Assembly: GCA_000648925.1 (NCBI GenBank)
Contig: JFHF01000004.1
Span: 204,667-268,666 of the forward strand
Direction of reading: 5' to 3'
DNA length: 64,000 nt
From: Caballeronia jiangsuensis
GTDB taxonomy: Bacteria; Pseudomonadota; Gammaproteobacteria; Burkholderiales; Burkholderiaceae
The position numbers and the translations under genes were made by a program. The notes under the pieces were generated by a model. It was not told where the DNA came from and ran no database searches. It saw only the letters and a program-made list of their open reading frames with translations. Shown in pieces: positions 33,945-42,261 of this stretch. Every line of letters starts with the position of its first letter. Position 1 is the stretch's first letter.

Positions 33945-35160
33945 GTTCGTTCTCCGGTTGAGCTGGTTGCGCGGCCCACGCGCCGCCTGACAGCAGGATG
34001 GCGTCGATCTCGTCGCGCGAAAAACCGTATTCGTCCAGCAACTGCACGGTGTGCTCCCCGAGGCGCGGCGCGGGATGACGCAACGCGGGCGCGCTTTCGC
34101 TCCATCGCTGGGGAATGCCGATGCCGCGCAGCCTGCCTTCCGACGGATGCTCCTGCTCCTCGAAGAAGCCGATCTGCTTCATGTGCGGATCGTCGAGCAG
34201 CGTCGCGGGCGTGTTCATCTCGATGACGGGAATGTCCGCTTCGACCAGCAGCTTCATCCACTGCGCGGTCGTCTTCGTTTCGAAGGTGCGCGCGAGATAC
34301 GCGTACAGATCGGCGATATGCTGCGTGCGGCCGTGGATGTCGGCGTAGCGCGGATCGTCGGCCATCTCCGGATGCCCGGTCAGCACGAAGAAGCGTCGCC
34401 AGTGATGATCGGCATAGACGTTCACGCCGATGTAGCCATCGAGCGTGCGATACGGACGGCGGTCGCCGTTCATCATGCGCGCGTAGCCCCAGTCGCCGAT
34501 CGGCGGCACGAAGGTATGGCCGTAGAGATGATCACCCATCACGAAGTGCGCGAAGGTCTCGAACATCGGCACCTCGACTTCCTGACCGACGCCACTCTTC
34601 TCGCGCCGATAGAGCGCCATCGATACCGCCGAGCACAACGCCATGCCGACGACGCGATCCGCGATCGCCGTCGCCACGTATTCGGGCTCGCCGCTCTTGC
34701 GCGCCTGCAGCACCGGCATGCCGACGCCGGCCTGGATCAGATCGTCGTAGGCCGGGCGATCCGCATACGGGCCGTTCTGCCCGAAGCCGAACGCACCGCA
34801 ATACACGATGCGCGGATTCACCTCGCGCACATCTTCGTATGCGATGCCAAGCCGCGCCATCGATGCGGGCCGCAGGCTGTAGATCACCACATCGGCCTGC
34901 CGGATCATGCGTTGCAGCGCCGCCGCGCCGCGCTCGTGTTTCAGGTCGAGCACGATGCTGCGCTTGTTGCGGTTCAGATGCAGAAAAATCGCGCTCATGC
35001 CCCGATGCCTGCACGGTCCGACGCCGCGCGTCGTGTCGCCTTCGCGCGATTCGATCTTGCACACGTCCGCGCCCATGTCGGCGAGCAGCAGCGATGCGTA
35101 CGGCCCCATGAAATTCGACGTGAGATCGAGAATGCGCACGCCGTCGAGTGGTCCTGCCAT
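33934..35160 (-). CDS. CaiB/BaiF family III CoA-transferase
   Basis: 408 aa. Seen: LDGVRILDLTSNFMGPYASL, ADMGADVCKIESREGDTTRG, FLHLNRNKRSIVLDLKHERG, the catalytic Asp region DRPAYDDLIQAGVGMPVLQA, and the C-terminal domain with YIGVNVYADHHWRRFFVLTG. Strong site GGAGGAGACGTC before the ATG at 35160; an open frame upstream to 35223 lies inside the DUF35 gene region and is rejected. It follows the DUF35 gene by 22 bp and overlaps the next CoA-transferase by 11 bp. Confidence 0.9.
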   Translation of the reverse strand: MAGPLDGVRILDLTSNFMGPYASLLLADMGADVCKIESREGDTTRGVGPCRHRGMSAIFLHLNRNKRSIVLDLKHERGAAALQRMIRQADVVIYSLRPASMARLGIAYEDVREVNPRIVYCGAFGFGQNGPYADRPAYDDLIQAGVGMPVLQARKSGEPEYVATAIADRVVGMALCSAVSMALYRREKSGVGQEVEVPMFETFAHFVMGDHLYGHTFVPPIGDWGYARMMNGDRRPYRTLDGYIGVNVYADHHWRRFFVLTGHPEMADDPRYADIHGRTQHIADLYAYLARTFETKTTAQWMKLLVEADIPVIEMNTPATLLDDPHMKQIGFFEEQEHPSEGRLRGIGIPQRWSESAPALRHPAPRLGEHTVQLLDEYGFSRDEIDAILLSGGAWAAQPAQPENEHAT

Positions 35161-35182
35161 GACGTCTCCTCCAGCTTGTTCG

Positions 35183-35602
35183 TTATCGGTCGGACAGGAC
35201 GAAGACCGGCATCTTCTGCGCACCGCGTTCGACGATGCGCATCGTCACGCGCTCGCCGATGCGCACGGCGTCCGGTTCGGCATCGATCTGCGAGAACAGA
35301 TAGTAGCCTTCGTCCATCTTGATGAAGCCGACCGTGTACGGCGTGATCGATGCCCACACGGGCGTCGGGCCGCGCATGATCGTGCTGTGCGACCAGACTT
35401 CGCCGCGCCCTTGCGAGCGCTCCCAGCCGAGCGATTGCGAACCGCAATGCGGGCAGTACGAATGCGCGGGCCACACCGCCTGCGCGCAACCGGCGCAGCG
35501 CTGAAACGTGAGCTGATTGTCGGAGAGCGCGGCCCAGTACGGCTCGGCATCGGGAAGGCGGTACGGCTGCGGCCAGCCTTGCGCTGCAATGGCTTCTGTC
35601 AT
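35183..35602 (-). CDS. DUF35 OB-fold/zinc-ribbon protein, partner of the thiolase-like protein
   Basis: 139 aa. N-terminal rubredoxin-like ribbon with two CxxC pairs (FQRCAGCAQAVWPAHSYCPH, then CGS) and a C-terminal OB fold (GRGEVWSHSTIMRG, VGFIKMDEGYYLFSQID, IGERVTMRIVERG). Proteins of this family (for example ChsH2-DUF35, BbsA) bind thiolase-fold partners and stimulate or complete their activity. It starts 10 bp after the thiolase-like gene ends, exactly the usual pairing. All four Cys are present, so the ribbon should hold zinc. Confidence 0.92.
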   Translation of the reverse strand: MTEAIAAQGWPQPYRLPDAEPYWAALSDNQLTFQRCAGCAQAVWPAHSYCPHCGSQSLGWERSQGRGEVWSHSTIMRGPTPVWASITPYTVGFIKMDEGYYLFSQIDAEPDAVRIGERVTMRIVERGAQKMPVFVLSDR

Positions 35603-35612
35603 GTGCGTGCTC

Positions 35613-36824
35613 TCAGGTCGTGGAGGACAGCATCAGCACGGCGCCCGCGGCCAGCATGCCGCCCGCGCCCTGCACCAAGACCGTTTTCGGACGGTTGCGC
35701 GCCGCAAGGCCGAGCGGCGTGCCGCGCAACTGGCGGATGGCCTCGACGATGCTGTCCATGTTGCAGGAAATGCCAGGCTGGCCGAACGAGAGCCAGCCGC
35801 CGTTGGTATCGGTGGGCAGATCACCGTCGATGCCCGTGCGGCCCTCGCGATACAGATCGATGCCGCGGCCCTTTTTCGCGAAGCCGAGGTCTTCCATCAC
35901 GATCGGACCCATGTGCGCGAAGTTGACGGAGATCTGCGTCATGTCGATGTCCGATGGCGTGAGGCCGGACATCGCATAGGCCTGACGCGCCGCTTCGGCC
36001 GTCGCGGTATGCGTGAGATTCGGGAACGCGCCGAGGCCTTCGAACTTGCAGCGGCGCATGTTCATGCGATCGGTCAGATACTCGTGCGTGCTCGCCGATC
36101 CGTAGCCGAGCACGTAGACGGGATCGCGCGCGTCCTTCACGTTGTCCGGCGATGTCACGACGAGCGCGCCGCCCGTACCGCCGCCCCAGGTCGAGCACAT
36201 CCAGCGGCGCAACGGCGAGGCGACATACGGCGAACTCAAAACCTTCGCGCGATCCATCTCGCCGAACTTCGCCTTCGCCGCGTGCGGATGATGCCGCCCC
36301 CAGCGCTGATTCGCGATCACGACATCGGCGAGATCGTCTTCCGTGATGCCGAACTCGTGAAAATAGCGGCACGCGGCCTGCGCATATAGCGCGGGAATGG
36401 TCGGACCATACGGAATCTCGAACTGCGGGTCGGCGTCGGCTTCGGCGCCCATCGCGACGGCATCGACGAAAAGCTCGGTCGCGTCGCTTTGCAGGCACAG
36501 CACATACTCCGCGCGGCCCGCCGCGATCATCTGCGAAGCGATGGCGATGGTCGATGTCAGCCCAGCGCCGTGCATCGTCACTTCGCTCGTGATGGTTACC
36601 GGCATCTGCATGTGCGAGATGAAGATGTTGCTCCACTGCGAGCGCTTGTCGGCCCACGGCGAGCGGCCGGTGAACACGGCATCGATCTGATCGCGACCGA
36701 TGCCCGCGTCGGCGAGTGCGTGGTGCGTGGCTTCGGCCGCGAGCTGCAACGGGTCCTTGCGATTCGCGAGCGATGCATACGCATCGCCCATTCCGACGAT
36801 CGCCGCGACGGGTTGAGGCGTCAT
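35613..36824 (-). CDS. thiolase-fold protein (SCP-x type) lacking the thiolase catalytic residues
   Basis: 403-aa thiolase-superfamily protein of the sterol-carrier-protein-x group. Seen: AAIVGMGDAYASLANRKDPL, ADAGIGRDQIDAVFTGRSPW, NGGWLSFGQPGISCNMDSIV. Where thiolases have the nucleophilic Cys this protein has TMHGAG (His). Where they have GHP it has GQP. The second Cys motif near the C-terminus reads VQGAGGM. Thus none of the three catalytic positions is kept. Related proteins with a DUF35 partner, such as Ltp2 in steroid side-chain breakdown, are retro-aldolases that lack thiolase residues, so a C-C lyase is a reasonable guess. Strong site GAGGAGAGCGAGC. Confidence 0.85.
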   Translation of the reverse strand: MTPQPVAAIVGMGDAYASLANRKDPLQLAAEATHHALADAGIGRDQIDAVFTGRSPWADKRSQWSNIFISHMQMPVTITSEVTMHGAGLTSTIAIASQMIAAGRAEYVLCLQSDATELFVDAVAMGAEADADPQFEIPYGPTIPALYAQAACRYFHEFGITEDDLADVVIANQRWGRHHPHAAKAKFGEMDRAKVLSSPYVASPLRRWMCSTWGGGTGGALVVTSPDNVKDARDPVYVLGYGSASTHEYLTDRMNMRRCKFEGLGAFPNLTHTATAEAARQAYAMSGLTPSDIDMTQISVNFAHMGPIVMEDLGFAKKGRGIDLYREGRTGIDGDLPTDTNGGWLSFGQPGISCNMDSIVEAIRQLRGTPLGLAARNRPKTVLVQGAGGMLAAGAVLMLSSTT

Positions 36825-36835
36825 GCTCGCTCTCC

Positions 36836-37333
36836 TCAGTCCTGAAGCTCGGGCTGCGATCCGGCGACGAGCGCGTCGAGATCGGCGCGCGTTCTCATCA
36901 TCAGAAGGCTCCACTCGCTGCGCTGCACGACTTCGCCGCGCTGGTTGAATGCCTTGATCAGAAACGAGCCGACGCCGTACTTGTCGTCCTTCTCCTTCTT
37001 GCCGATGACTTCCGCGCTCACATAAACGGTGTCGCCGATCTTCACCGGATTGAGAAAGCGCATCTTGTCGACGCCGTAGTTCGCCTGAATCGCCGGGCCG
37101 AACTGCAGCAGGCCCGAGAGCAGCGAGAAGGTCAGCATGCCTTGCACGAGGCGCTCGCCCCAGCGCGTCTTCGATGCGTATTCGGTGTTCGAGTGAATCT
37201 CGATCCAGTTGCCGGTGAACATGCAGAACATGACCACATCGCTTTCGGTCACGGTACGGCCCGCCGAGCGAAATTTCTGGCCGATCTCCAGTTCGTCCCA
37301 CGGCACGTTGACGCTGTTATTGACGACGCTCAT
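36836..37333 (-). CDS. MaoC-like hot-dog protein with altered catalytic motif
   Basis: 165-aa single hot-dog domain. SVNVPWDELEIGQKFRSAGR, TVTESDVVMFCMFTGNWIEI, HSNTEYASKTRWGERLVQGM, FLNPVKIGDTVYVSAEVIGK. The hydratase motif normally written (S/A)GDxNPxH reads TGNWIEIH here: His is kept, the catalytic Asp is Asn and the Pro is absent. It may be a weak hydratase, a thioesterase-like enzyme or a binding subunit. AGGAGATATCG precedes the ATG. It lies between the acyl-CoA dehydrogenase (29-bp gap) and the thiolase-like gene (11-bp gap). Confidence 0.88.
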   Translation of the reverse strand: MSVVNNSVNVPWDELEIGQKFRSAGRTVTESDVVMFCMFTGNWIEIHSNTEYASKTRWGERLVQGMLTFSLLSGLLQFGPAIQANYGVDKMRFLNPVKIGDTVYVSAEVIGKKEKDDKYGVGSFLIKAFNQRGEVVQRSEWSLLMMRTRADLDALVAGSQPELQD

Positions 37334-37362
37334 CGATATCTCCTGTGTGTTTTTCGAGGGGT

Positions 37363-38508
37363 TCACTGACGCATCGATTTCGCGATGATCGTGCGTTGAA
37401 TCTGCGACGTGCCGCCGCCGATAGTCGACTGAATGCTCTCGCGCAGATAGCGCTCCATGTCGGCTTCGGGCAGGTTCGCGTAGCCGCCGAGCACCTGCAT
37501 GCCGGTGAGTGCGCACTCTTTCAGCGTCTCGGAGCCGTAGAGCTTGGCCATCGACACTTCGCGGCTGCACGGCACGTGCGCGGCGGCCATTTGCGCAGCG
37601 CGATAGCAAAGCAGGCGCGCGGCATCGACCTTGGTTTGGCAATCGGCGAGCATGTGGCGGATCACCTGGAATTCGTACAGTTGCTTGCTGAACTGGATGC
37701 GCTCGTGCGCGTAGCGCGTGGCCGCGGTCACGGCCTGTTGCGCGTTGCCGGTGTAGGCCGCCGCGACCGCGCAGCGTTCCAGCTCCAGATGCTCGGTGAT
37801 GATCTTCCAGCCCTGACCGACATCGCCGAGCAGCGCATCGCCGGGCACGCGCGCTTCGTCGAGAAAGATTTCGGTGGTGCCCGTCGCGTGACGCGAAAGC
37901 GTCGGCAGCTTGTTGATGACGACGCCCTTCGTGTCGTTCGGAATCAGCAGCACGGACAGGCCGCCGTGCTTGTCGTCGTTGCCGGTGCGCACCAGCATCG
38001 CGATGGTCGTGTCCTTCGCCGCCGCGCCGCTGCACCAGAGCTTCTGGCCGCTCACGATCCAGTCGCCGTTGCTGTCGCGACGCGCGCGCGTCTTCGTGTT
38101 GGCGGCATCGGAACCCGCGTCCGGCTCGGAGATCGACACCGAGAAGCGGATCTTGCCTTCGATGAAGGGCTTCACGTAACGCGCTTTCTGTTCCGGCGTG
38201 CCGAACTTGATGATGTTCATCGCCGTGAAGGTCGGCACGAGCACCGAGCACGCGAAGTCGAAGCCGAACTTGCCGAGGCCTTCGGCCATCAGCGAGTAAT
38301 CGAAAATGTCGCCGCCCGAGCCGCCCGCTTCTTCCGGAATCAGAATCCCGAGCCAGCCTTGCTGCGCGATCTTCTCGTAGGCTTCGTACGGATACTGTCG
38401 TTCCATGTCGCACTTGCGCACGTATTCGACGGTGATCTCGTTGTCCATGAACTTGTTGACGGTGTCGAGCCACATCGTTTGCGACTCGTCCAGAAAGTTT
38501 GCGGGCAT
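37363..38508 (-). CDS. acyl-CoA dehydrogenase (first gene of the second acyl-CoA operon)
   Basis: 381-aa FAD acyl-CoA dehydrogenase. Seen: GWLGILIPEEAGGSGGDIFD, FSVSISEPDAGSDAANTKTR, WIVSGQKLWCSGAAAKDTTI, YAHERIQFSKQLYEFQVIRH, and the C-terminus IGGGTSQIQRTIIAKSM. The classical catalytic Glu of the 'EGT' loop is Gly here (GGGT), as in branched-chain or cyclic-acid dehydrogenases that place the base elsewhere, so an unusual acyl group is likely. Start at 38508 with GAGGAGCAAGAAGAC. A 14-bp palindrome lies 24 bp upstream. Confidence 0.92.
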   Translation of the reverse strand: MPANFLDESQTMWLDTVNKFMDNEITVEYVRKCDMERQYPYEAYEKIAQQGWLGILIPEEAGGSGGDIFDYSLMAEGLGKFGFDFACSVLVPTFTAMNIIKFGTPEQKARYVKPFIEGKIRFSVSISEPDAGSDAANTKTRARRDSNGDWIVSGQKLWCSGAAAKDTTIAMLVRTGNDDKHGGLSVLLIPNDTKGVVINKLPTLSRHATGTTEIFLDEARVPGDALLGDVGQGWKIITEHLELERCAVAAAYTGNAQQAVTAATRYAHERIQFSKQLYEFQVIRHMLADCQTKVDAARLLCYRAAQMAAAHVPCSREVSMAKLYGSETLKECALTGMQVLGGYANLPEADMERYLRESIQSTIGGGTSQIQRTIIAKSMRQ

Positions 38509-38531
38509 GTCTTCTTGCTCCTCGTTGAATG

Positions 38532-38545
38532 ACCGATGTATCGGT
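38532..38545. promoter_or_regulatory. palindromic operator candidate for the second acyl-CoA operon
   Basis: ACCGAT-GT-ATCGGT, a perfect 14-bp palindrome 24-37 bp upstream of the acyl-CoA dehydrogenase start, i.e. where a repressor would block the promoter or early elongation. It does not resemble the shared motif of the 13-31 kb island. Confidence 0.5.
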
Positions 38546-38640
38546 ATTTGCAGGTTAGAGCGATGCGCCATGCGATCCAACTGGCGTTTTTCGAAGCCCG
38601 GTTTCGATGATGTCGAAGCGTGTTGCGCGTGCGCGGAAAC

Positions 38641-38668
38641 GCAAACAGCGCCCTCCGGCGCTGTTTGC
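38641..38668 (-). terminator. hairpin downstream of the AMACR-like gene
   Basis: GCAAACAGCGCC (38641-38652), loop CTCC, GGCGCTGTTTGC (38657-38668): 12 perfect pairs, 20 bp after the stop of the AMACR-like gene and upstream of the acyl-CoA dehydrogenase promoter. No T run follows, but position and stability fit a terminator. Confidence 0.75.
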
Positions 38669-38687
38669 GGGCTGCAACGAAACGGGT

Positions 38688-39842
38688 TCAGACGATCGCG
38701 CCGGCCTCGCGCAATGCGTTCAACTCCTCGGGAGTAAAACCCCAGTCGGCAAGCACGGCGTCGGTGTTCTCGCCGGGCGCGGGCGGCGGCCGCTGGATCG
38801 CGCCCGGCGTGCGGGAAAAGCGCGGTGCGGGCGCGGGTTGCATGACGCCATCGTTCTCGACGAACGTCTCGCGCGCGCGCAAATGCGGATGATCCGGCGC
38901 TTCGGCCATCGACAACACGGGCGCGATGCACACCTCGCGCCCTTGCGCGAGCGCGCACCATTCATCGCGCGTGCGGGTGCGAAAACGCGCGGCGAAGATC
39001 GCGTGCACGGCGGGCCATTGCGCGCGGTCGTGCTGAGCGGGCATCTCGTCCTCGCGCAAGTCCAGCAGCGCCAGCGTGTTGCGCCAGAAACGCGCCTCGT
39101 TCGATCCAAGGCTCAACCAGCGCCCGTCCTTCGTCTCGTACACGTTGTACCAGGGCGCGCCCGAGTCGAGCCGGTTGACGCCCCGCTCATCGCGCCAGTA
39201 GTCGCCCGCGCGCAGGCCGTAGAAGAGCGTCATCAGCGATGCGGAGCCGTCGACCATCGCCGCGTCGATCACCTGACCCTTGCCCGAGCGCTGTCGTTCG
39301 AGCAGCGCGGATACCACGCCCAGCGCGAGATACAGCGAACCGCCGCCGAAATCGCCCGCGAGGTTCAGCGGAATCGCGGGACCGCCTTGCGCGCGCCCCA
39401 CCGAATGCAGCACGCCGGTCAGCGAGATGTAGTTGATGTCGTGTCCCGGCGCCTGCGCGAGCGGCCCGTCCTGTCCCCAGCCGGTCATCCGCCCATAGAC
39501 GAGCGCGGGATTAACGGCGAGGCACGCATCCGGTCCCAGTCCGAGTTTTTCGGCGACGCCGGGGCGGAAGCCTTCGATGAGCGCCTCGGCTGAGCGGACC
39601 AGCTTCAGGACGGCGTCCGTGGCTTCCGGCTTCTTCAGATCGAGCGCCGCACTGCGACGCCCGCGATGCAGCAGATTGAAGCGATGCTCCACCGGCGCGC
39701 CGCCGTCATAGCCCGGCGGCCTGTCGATGCGGACGATATCCGCGCCCAGATCCGCCAGCAGCATGCAGCAGAACGGCGCCGGACCCACACCGCCCAGTTC
39801 GACGATGCGAATGCCCGCGAGCGGCCCTCGTGCGTTTTCCAT
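38688..39842 (-). CDS. alpha-methylacyl-CoA racemase-like family III CoA-transferase protein
   Basis: 384 aa. Resembles AMACR within the CaiB/BaiF family: LAGIRIVELGGVGPAPFCCM, DLGADIVRIDRPPG, NLLHRGRRSAALDLKKPEAT, LIEGFRPGVAEKLGLGPDAC, the HDINYISLTGVLHSVG motif with the Asp of the racemase base pair, and LNLAGDFGGGSLYLALGVVS. AMACR epimerises the alpha-methyl carbon of branched acyl-CoAs so that dehydrogenases can act. GGAGACGACCGAC precedes the ATG. It is downstream of an MFS transporter gene (15-bp gap) in a two-gene operon. Confidence 0.88.
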   Translation of the reverse strand: MENARGPLAGIRIVELGGVGPAPFCCMLLADLGADIVRIDRPPGYDGGAPVEHRFNLLHRGRRSAALDLKKPEATDAVLKLVRSAEALIEGFRPGVAEKLGLGPDACLAVNPALVYGRMTGWGQDGPLAQAPGHDINYISLTGVLHSVGRAQGGPAIPLNLAGDFGGGSLYLALGVVSALLERQRSGKGQVIDAAMVDGSASLMTLFYGLRAGDYWRDERGVNRLDSGAPWYNVYETKDGRWLSLGSNEARFWRNTLALLDLREDEMPAQHDRAQWPAVHAIFAARFRTRTRDEWCALAQGREVCIAPVLSMAEAPDHPHLRARETFVENDGVMQPAPAPRFSRTPGAIQRPPPAPGENTDAVLADWGFTPEELNALREAGAIV

Positions 39843-39857
39843 GTCGGTCGTCTCCGG

Positions 39858-41180
39858 TCACGTGCTTTTCGCTTGCGCATACGGCACGTCGTATTGCGCG
39901 GCCTTCGGTATCAGCGTGACGACGCCGGCGGCCATCAGGGCGGGAATCGCGAACGCATAGAAATTCCAGTGATGGCCGAGGTTCGAGCCGAGCACCCATC
40001 CGCCGATCATCGGTCCGAGGATCGAGCCGATGCGCCCGAGACCTTGCGCGGCGCCGATCGCGGAACCGCGGCACGAGGCCGGAAAATAGGCGCCGATAAA
40101 GCCGTAGACGAGCGTCGACGAGCCGATGGACCCGAGGCCCGCGCCGAACACCGCCAGCATGAGCCAGGTGTGATCCGGCTTCTGGCTGAGCACGAGCAGC
40201 GAGATCGAGCAGATGAGGAAATACGGCACGAGCACGCGCTTCGAGCCGAAGCGATCGGCGAGCCACGAACCGATCAGGTTGCCCACCACGGCGCCGAACT
40301 GCATCACGAGAAGGAACTGTAGCGATGAGCCCAGCGGATAGCCCGACTTGCGCATCAACTGGGGCAGCCAAGCGTTGAGGCCATAGACGACGAGTTGCCC
40401 GCAGAAGCACATCAGCGCGAACAGCAGCAGCGCCGCGCGGAATTCGGGCAATGTCAGCAGCCGATATCCCCGCGCGCCCGCCGCCGCGACGTGCGAGCGG
40501 CGATGTTCCTCTTCGTCGCGTGCGATTTCGTCGAGGTCGATCGCGAAGCGCGCCGCGAGCGCGCGCGCTTCGTCGGCGCGGCCACGGTCCAGAAGATGGC
40601 TCGCCGACTCGGGCAGGTAGAAGAACATGACCGGCAGAATGAACACATAGAGCGCGCCGAGTCCGTAGAGCACGCGCCAGCCCTGCTCTTGCAGCATCGC
40701 GATGGCGAGCAGCGCGCAGATCACACCGCCGACCGGATAGCCCGTAAGCGCGATCGCGCTGTAGAGTTGCCGGCGGCTGCGCGGCGCGTATTCGATGGTG
40801 AGCGCCACCGCCGACGGCACCACGCCGCCGAGCCCGATACCGGTGACGAAACGCGCGATGCCGAGCGCCTGCGGCGAATGCGCGAGCGCGCAGAGCAGCG
40901 AGCCGAGCGAGAACCACAACACGCCCGCCATCATGAGCTTGCGCCGCCCGATGCGATCGGACAGCGGACCCGCGCCGAGCAGGCCGACCATCAGGCCGGC
41001 GAGCGTCCAACTGCCGATCATCCCCGCGCTCGCGGGACTCAGGTTCCAGCCGGGTTCTTCCAGCAGGCGCGGGATGGTCGCACCGTAGACGATGAGATCG
41101 TAGCCGTCGACTGCAATCGTCAGAAAGCACAGCATGACCACGAACAGACTGCTTCGCGGCGGTCTTGAAGATAGGTTCAC
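39858..41180 (-). CDS. MFS transporter, aromatic acid:H+ symporter (AAHS) type
   Basis: 440-aa twelve-helix transporter. The DGYD motif in helix 1 (FLTIAVDGYDLIVYGATIPR), motif A (GLLGAGPLSDRIGRRKLMMA) and its C-terminal counterpart (LIGSWLADRFGSKRVLVPYF) mark the AAHS family, which takes up benzoate-, hydroxybenzoate- or phenylpropanoate-like acids. The start is GTG at 41180 (MNLSSRPPRS) with GGAGACGAT upstream; an out-of-frame ATG two bases earlier meets TGA at once. Coupled with the AMACR-like gene; divergent from an SDR gene. Confidence 0.92.
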   Translation of the reverse strand: MNLSSRPPRSSLFVVMLCFLTIAVDGYDLIVYGATIPRLLEEPGWNLSPASAGMIGSWTLAGLMVGLLGAGPLSDRIGRRKLMMAGVLWFSLGSLLCALAHSPQALGIARFVTGIGLGGVVPSAVALTIEYAPRSRRQLYSAIALTGYPVGGVICALLAIAMLQEQGWRVLYGLGALYVFILPVMFFYLPESASHLLDRGRADEARALAARFAIDLDEIARDEEEHRRSHVAAAGARGYRLLTLPEFRAALLLFALMCFCGQLVVYGLNAWLPQLMRKSGYPLGSSLQFLLVMQFGAVVGNLIGSWLADRFGSKRVLVPYFLICSISLLVLSQKPDHTWLMLAVFGAGLGSIGSSTLVYGFIGAYFPASCRGSAIGAAQGLGRIGSILGPMIGGWVLGSNLGHHWNFYAFAIPALMAAGVVTLIPKAAQYDVPYAQAKST

Positions 41181-41219
41181 ATCGTCTCCTGTGTCGGATT
41201 ATTCGAATGTCCGCTGATG

Positions 41220-41236
41220 GGCTCATCGAGTGAGCC
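41220..41236. promoter_or_regulatory. inverted repeat in MFS/SDR intergenic region
   Basis: GGCTCA-TCGAG-TGAGCC, a perfect 6-5-6 inverted repeat 40 bp upstream of the transporter start, in the 259-bp divergent region. Could be an operator; no dedicated regulator gene lies adjacent. Confidence 0.4.
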
Positions 41237-41439
41237 GTCCCAATATAGGCACGCGAAATTTTCAGACCTAGTGACGGTTTTCGAATCGGGTATTCGGTGT
41301 CGTCGAATCGCGGCGCGGCAGGTCGTTCGGATTATGCGAATCGCCGGTTCGAAACATTGCAGTTGCCGCGATGACCGTTGCGCGCCTAACGTGGTGATCG
41401 GCACGAGAGGACTCGTCAAATCATCGAGGGCGCAATGCA

Positions 41440-42240
41440 ATGAGCGATCTGGAAGGAAAAGTGGCCATCGTCACGGGCGGCACGGGCGGCATCGGCAAGG
41501 GCATCGCGTTACAGCTCGCCACGCGCGGCGCCATCGTCGTGATCAGCGGGCGCAGCGCGGCGAAAGCCGAAGCCGTGCTCGCCGAACTGCGGCAGGCCGG
41601 CGCCACGGCGGGCTTCATCGCGGGCGACGTGCGATCCAGCGCCGATATGTCCGCGCTCGCCGAAGAGACCGCGCGCAGATTCGGCGGCATCGACATCGTC
41701 GTGGCGAACGCGGGCGGCAACGACGACGAAGCCCGCTCGCGGCAAGTGCGCGGCCCGTTCGGCGATATCGATCTGGCGCGCGTGGCGGCCGTCGTCGCGG
41801 AGAACACCTGCGCGAAGCTCTTTCCCGTGCAGGCGGCGCTGCCCTATATGCGCGCGCGGGGCGGCGGCAGCGTGATCTTCCTGACATCGGAGGGCGGCCG
41901 CGTGCCGACGCCGGGGCAAACCGCCGTCGCGACGTTCGCCGGCGGGCTGATCCGCGCAAGCAAGGTGATAGCGAAAGAACTGGCGCGCGACCGCATCCGC
42001 GTGAATTGCGTGTGCGTCACGGTCGTGCGCGACAGTCCGTCGTGGGAAGCGGTGTTCGGCGAGGAAAGCACGGTGTCGGAGCAGCATCGCCGGCAGTACG
42101 AGAAGATCGTCGCGGGTTGCCCGCTCGGCGTCGCGGCGCCGGCGGACATCGGACGCGTGGTGGGATTTCTCGCTTCAGACGAGTCCGCCTATCTCACCGG
42201 CGCTACGCTCAGCCCGACGGGCGGGCTCACGCTGCACTGA
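41440..42240 (+). CDS. short-chain dehydrogenase-like protein lacking the YxxxK motif
   Basis: 266 aa. The Rossmann part is normal (KVAIVTGGTGGIGKGIALQL, VVANAGGNDDEARSRQVRG). At the active site, Ser is present (IFLTSEGGRVP) but the expected YxxxK is read as GQTAVATFAGGLIR: Tyr is Val and Lys is Ala. The C-terminal SDR region (RVNCVCVTVVRDSP, DESAYLTGATLSPTGGLTLH) is intact. It may therefore be a binding or regulatory protein or use another mechanism. It is monocistronic and divergent from the aromatic-acid transporter. Confidence 0.88.
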   Translation: MSDLEGKVAIVTGGTGGIGKGIALQLATRGAIVVISGRSAAKAEAVLAELRQAGATAGFIAGDVRSSADMSALAEETARRFGGIDIVVANAGGNDDEARSRQVRGPFGDIDLARVAAVVAENTCAKLFPVQAALPYMRARGGGSVIFLTSEGGRVPTPGQTAVATFAGGLIRASKVIAKELARDRIRVNCVCVTVVRDSPSWEAVFGEESTVSEQHRRQYEKIVAGCPLGVAAPADIGRVVGFLASDESAYLTGATLSPTGGLTLH

Positions 42241-42261
42241 AGGCGGTCGCGTCCCTGCCCT

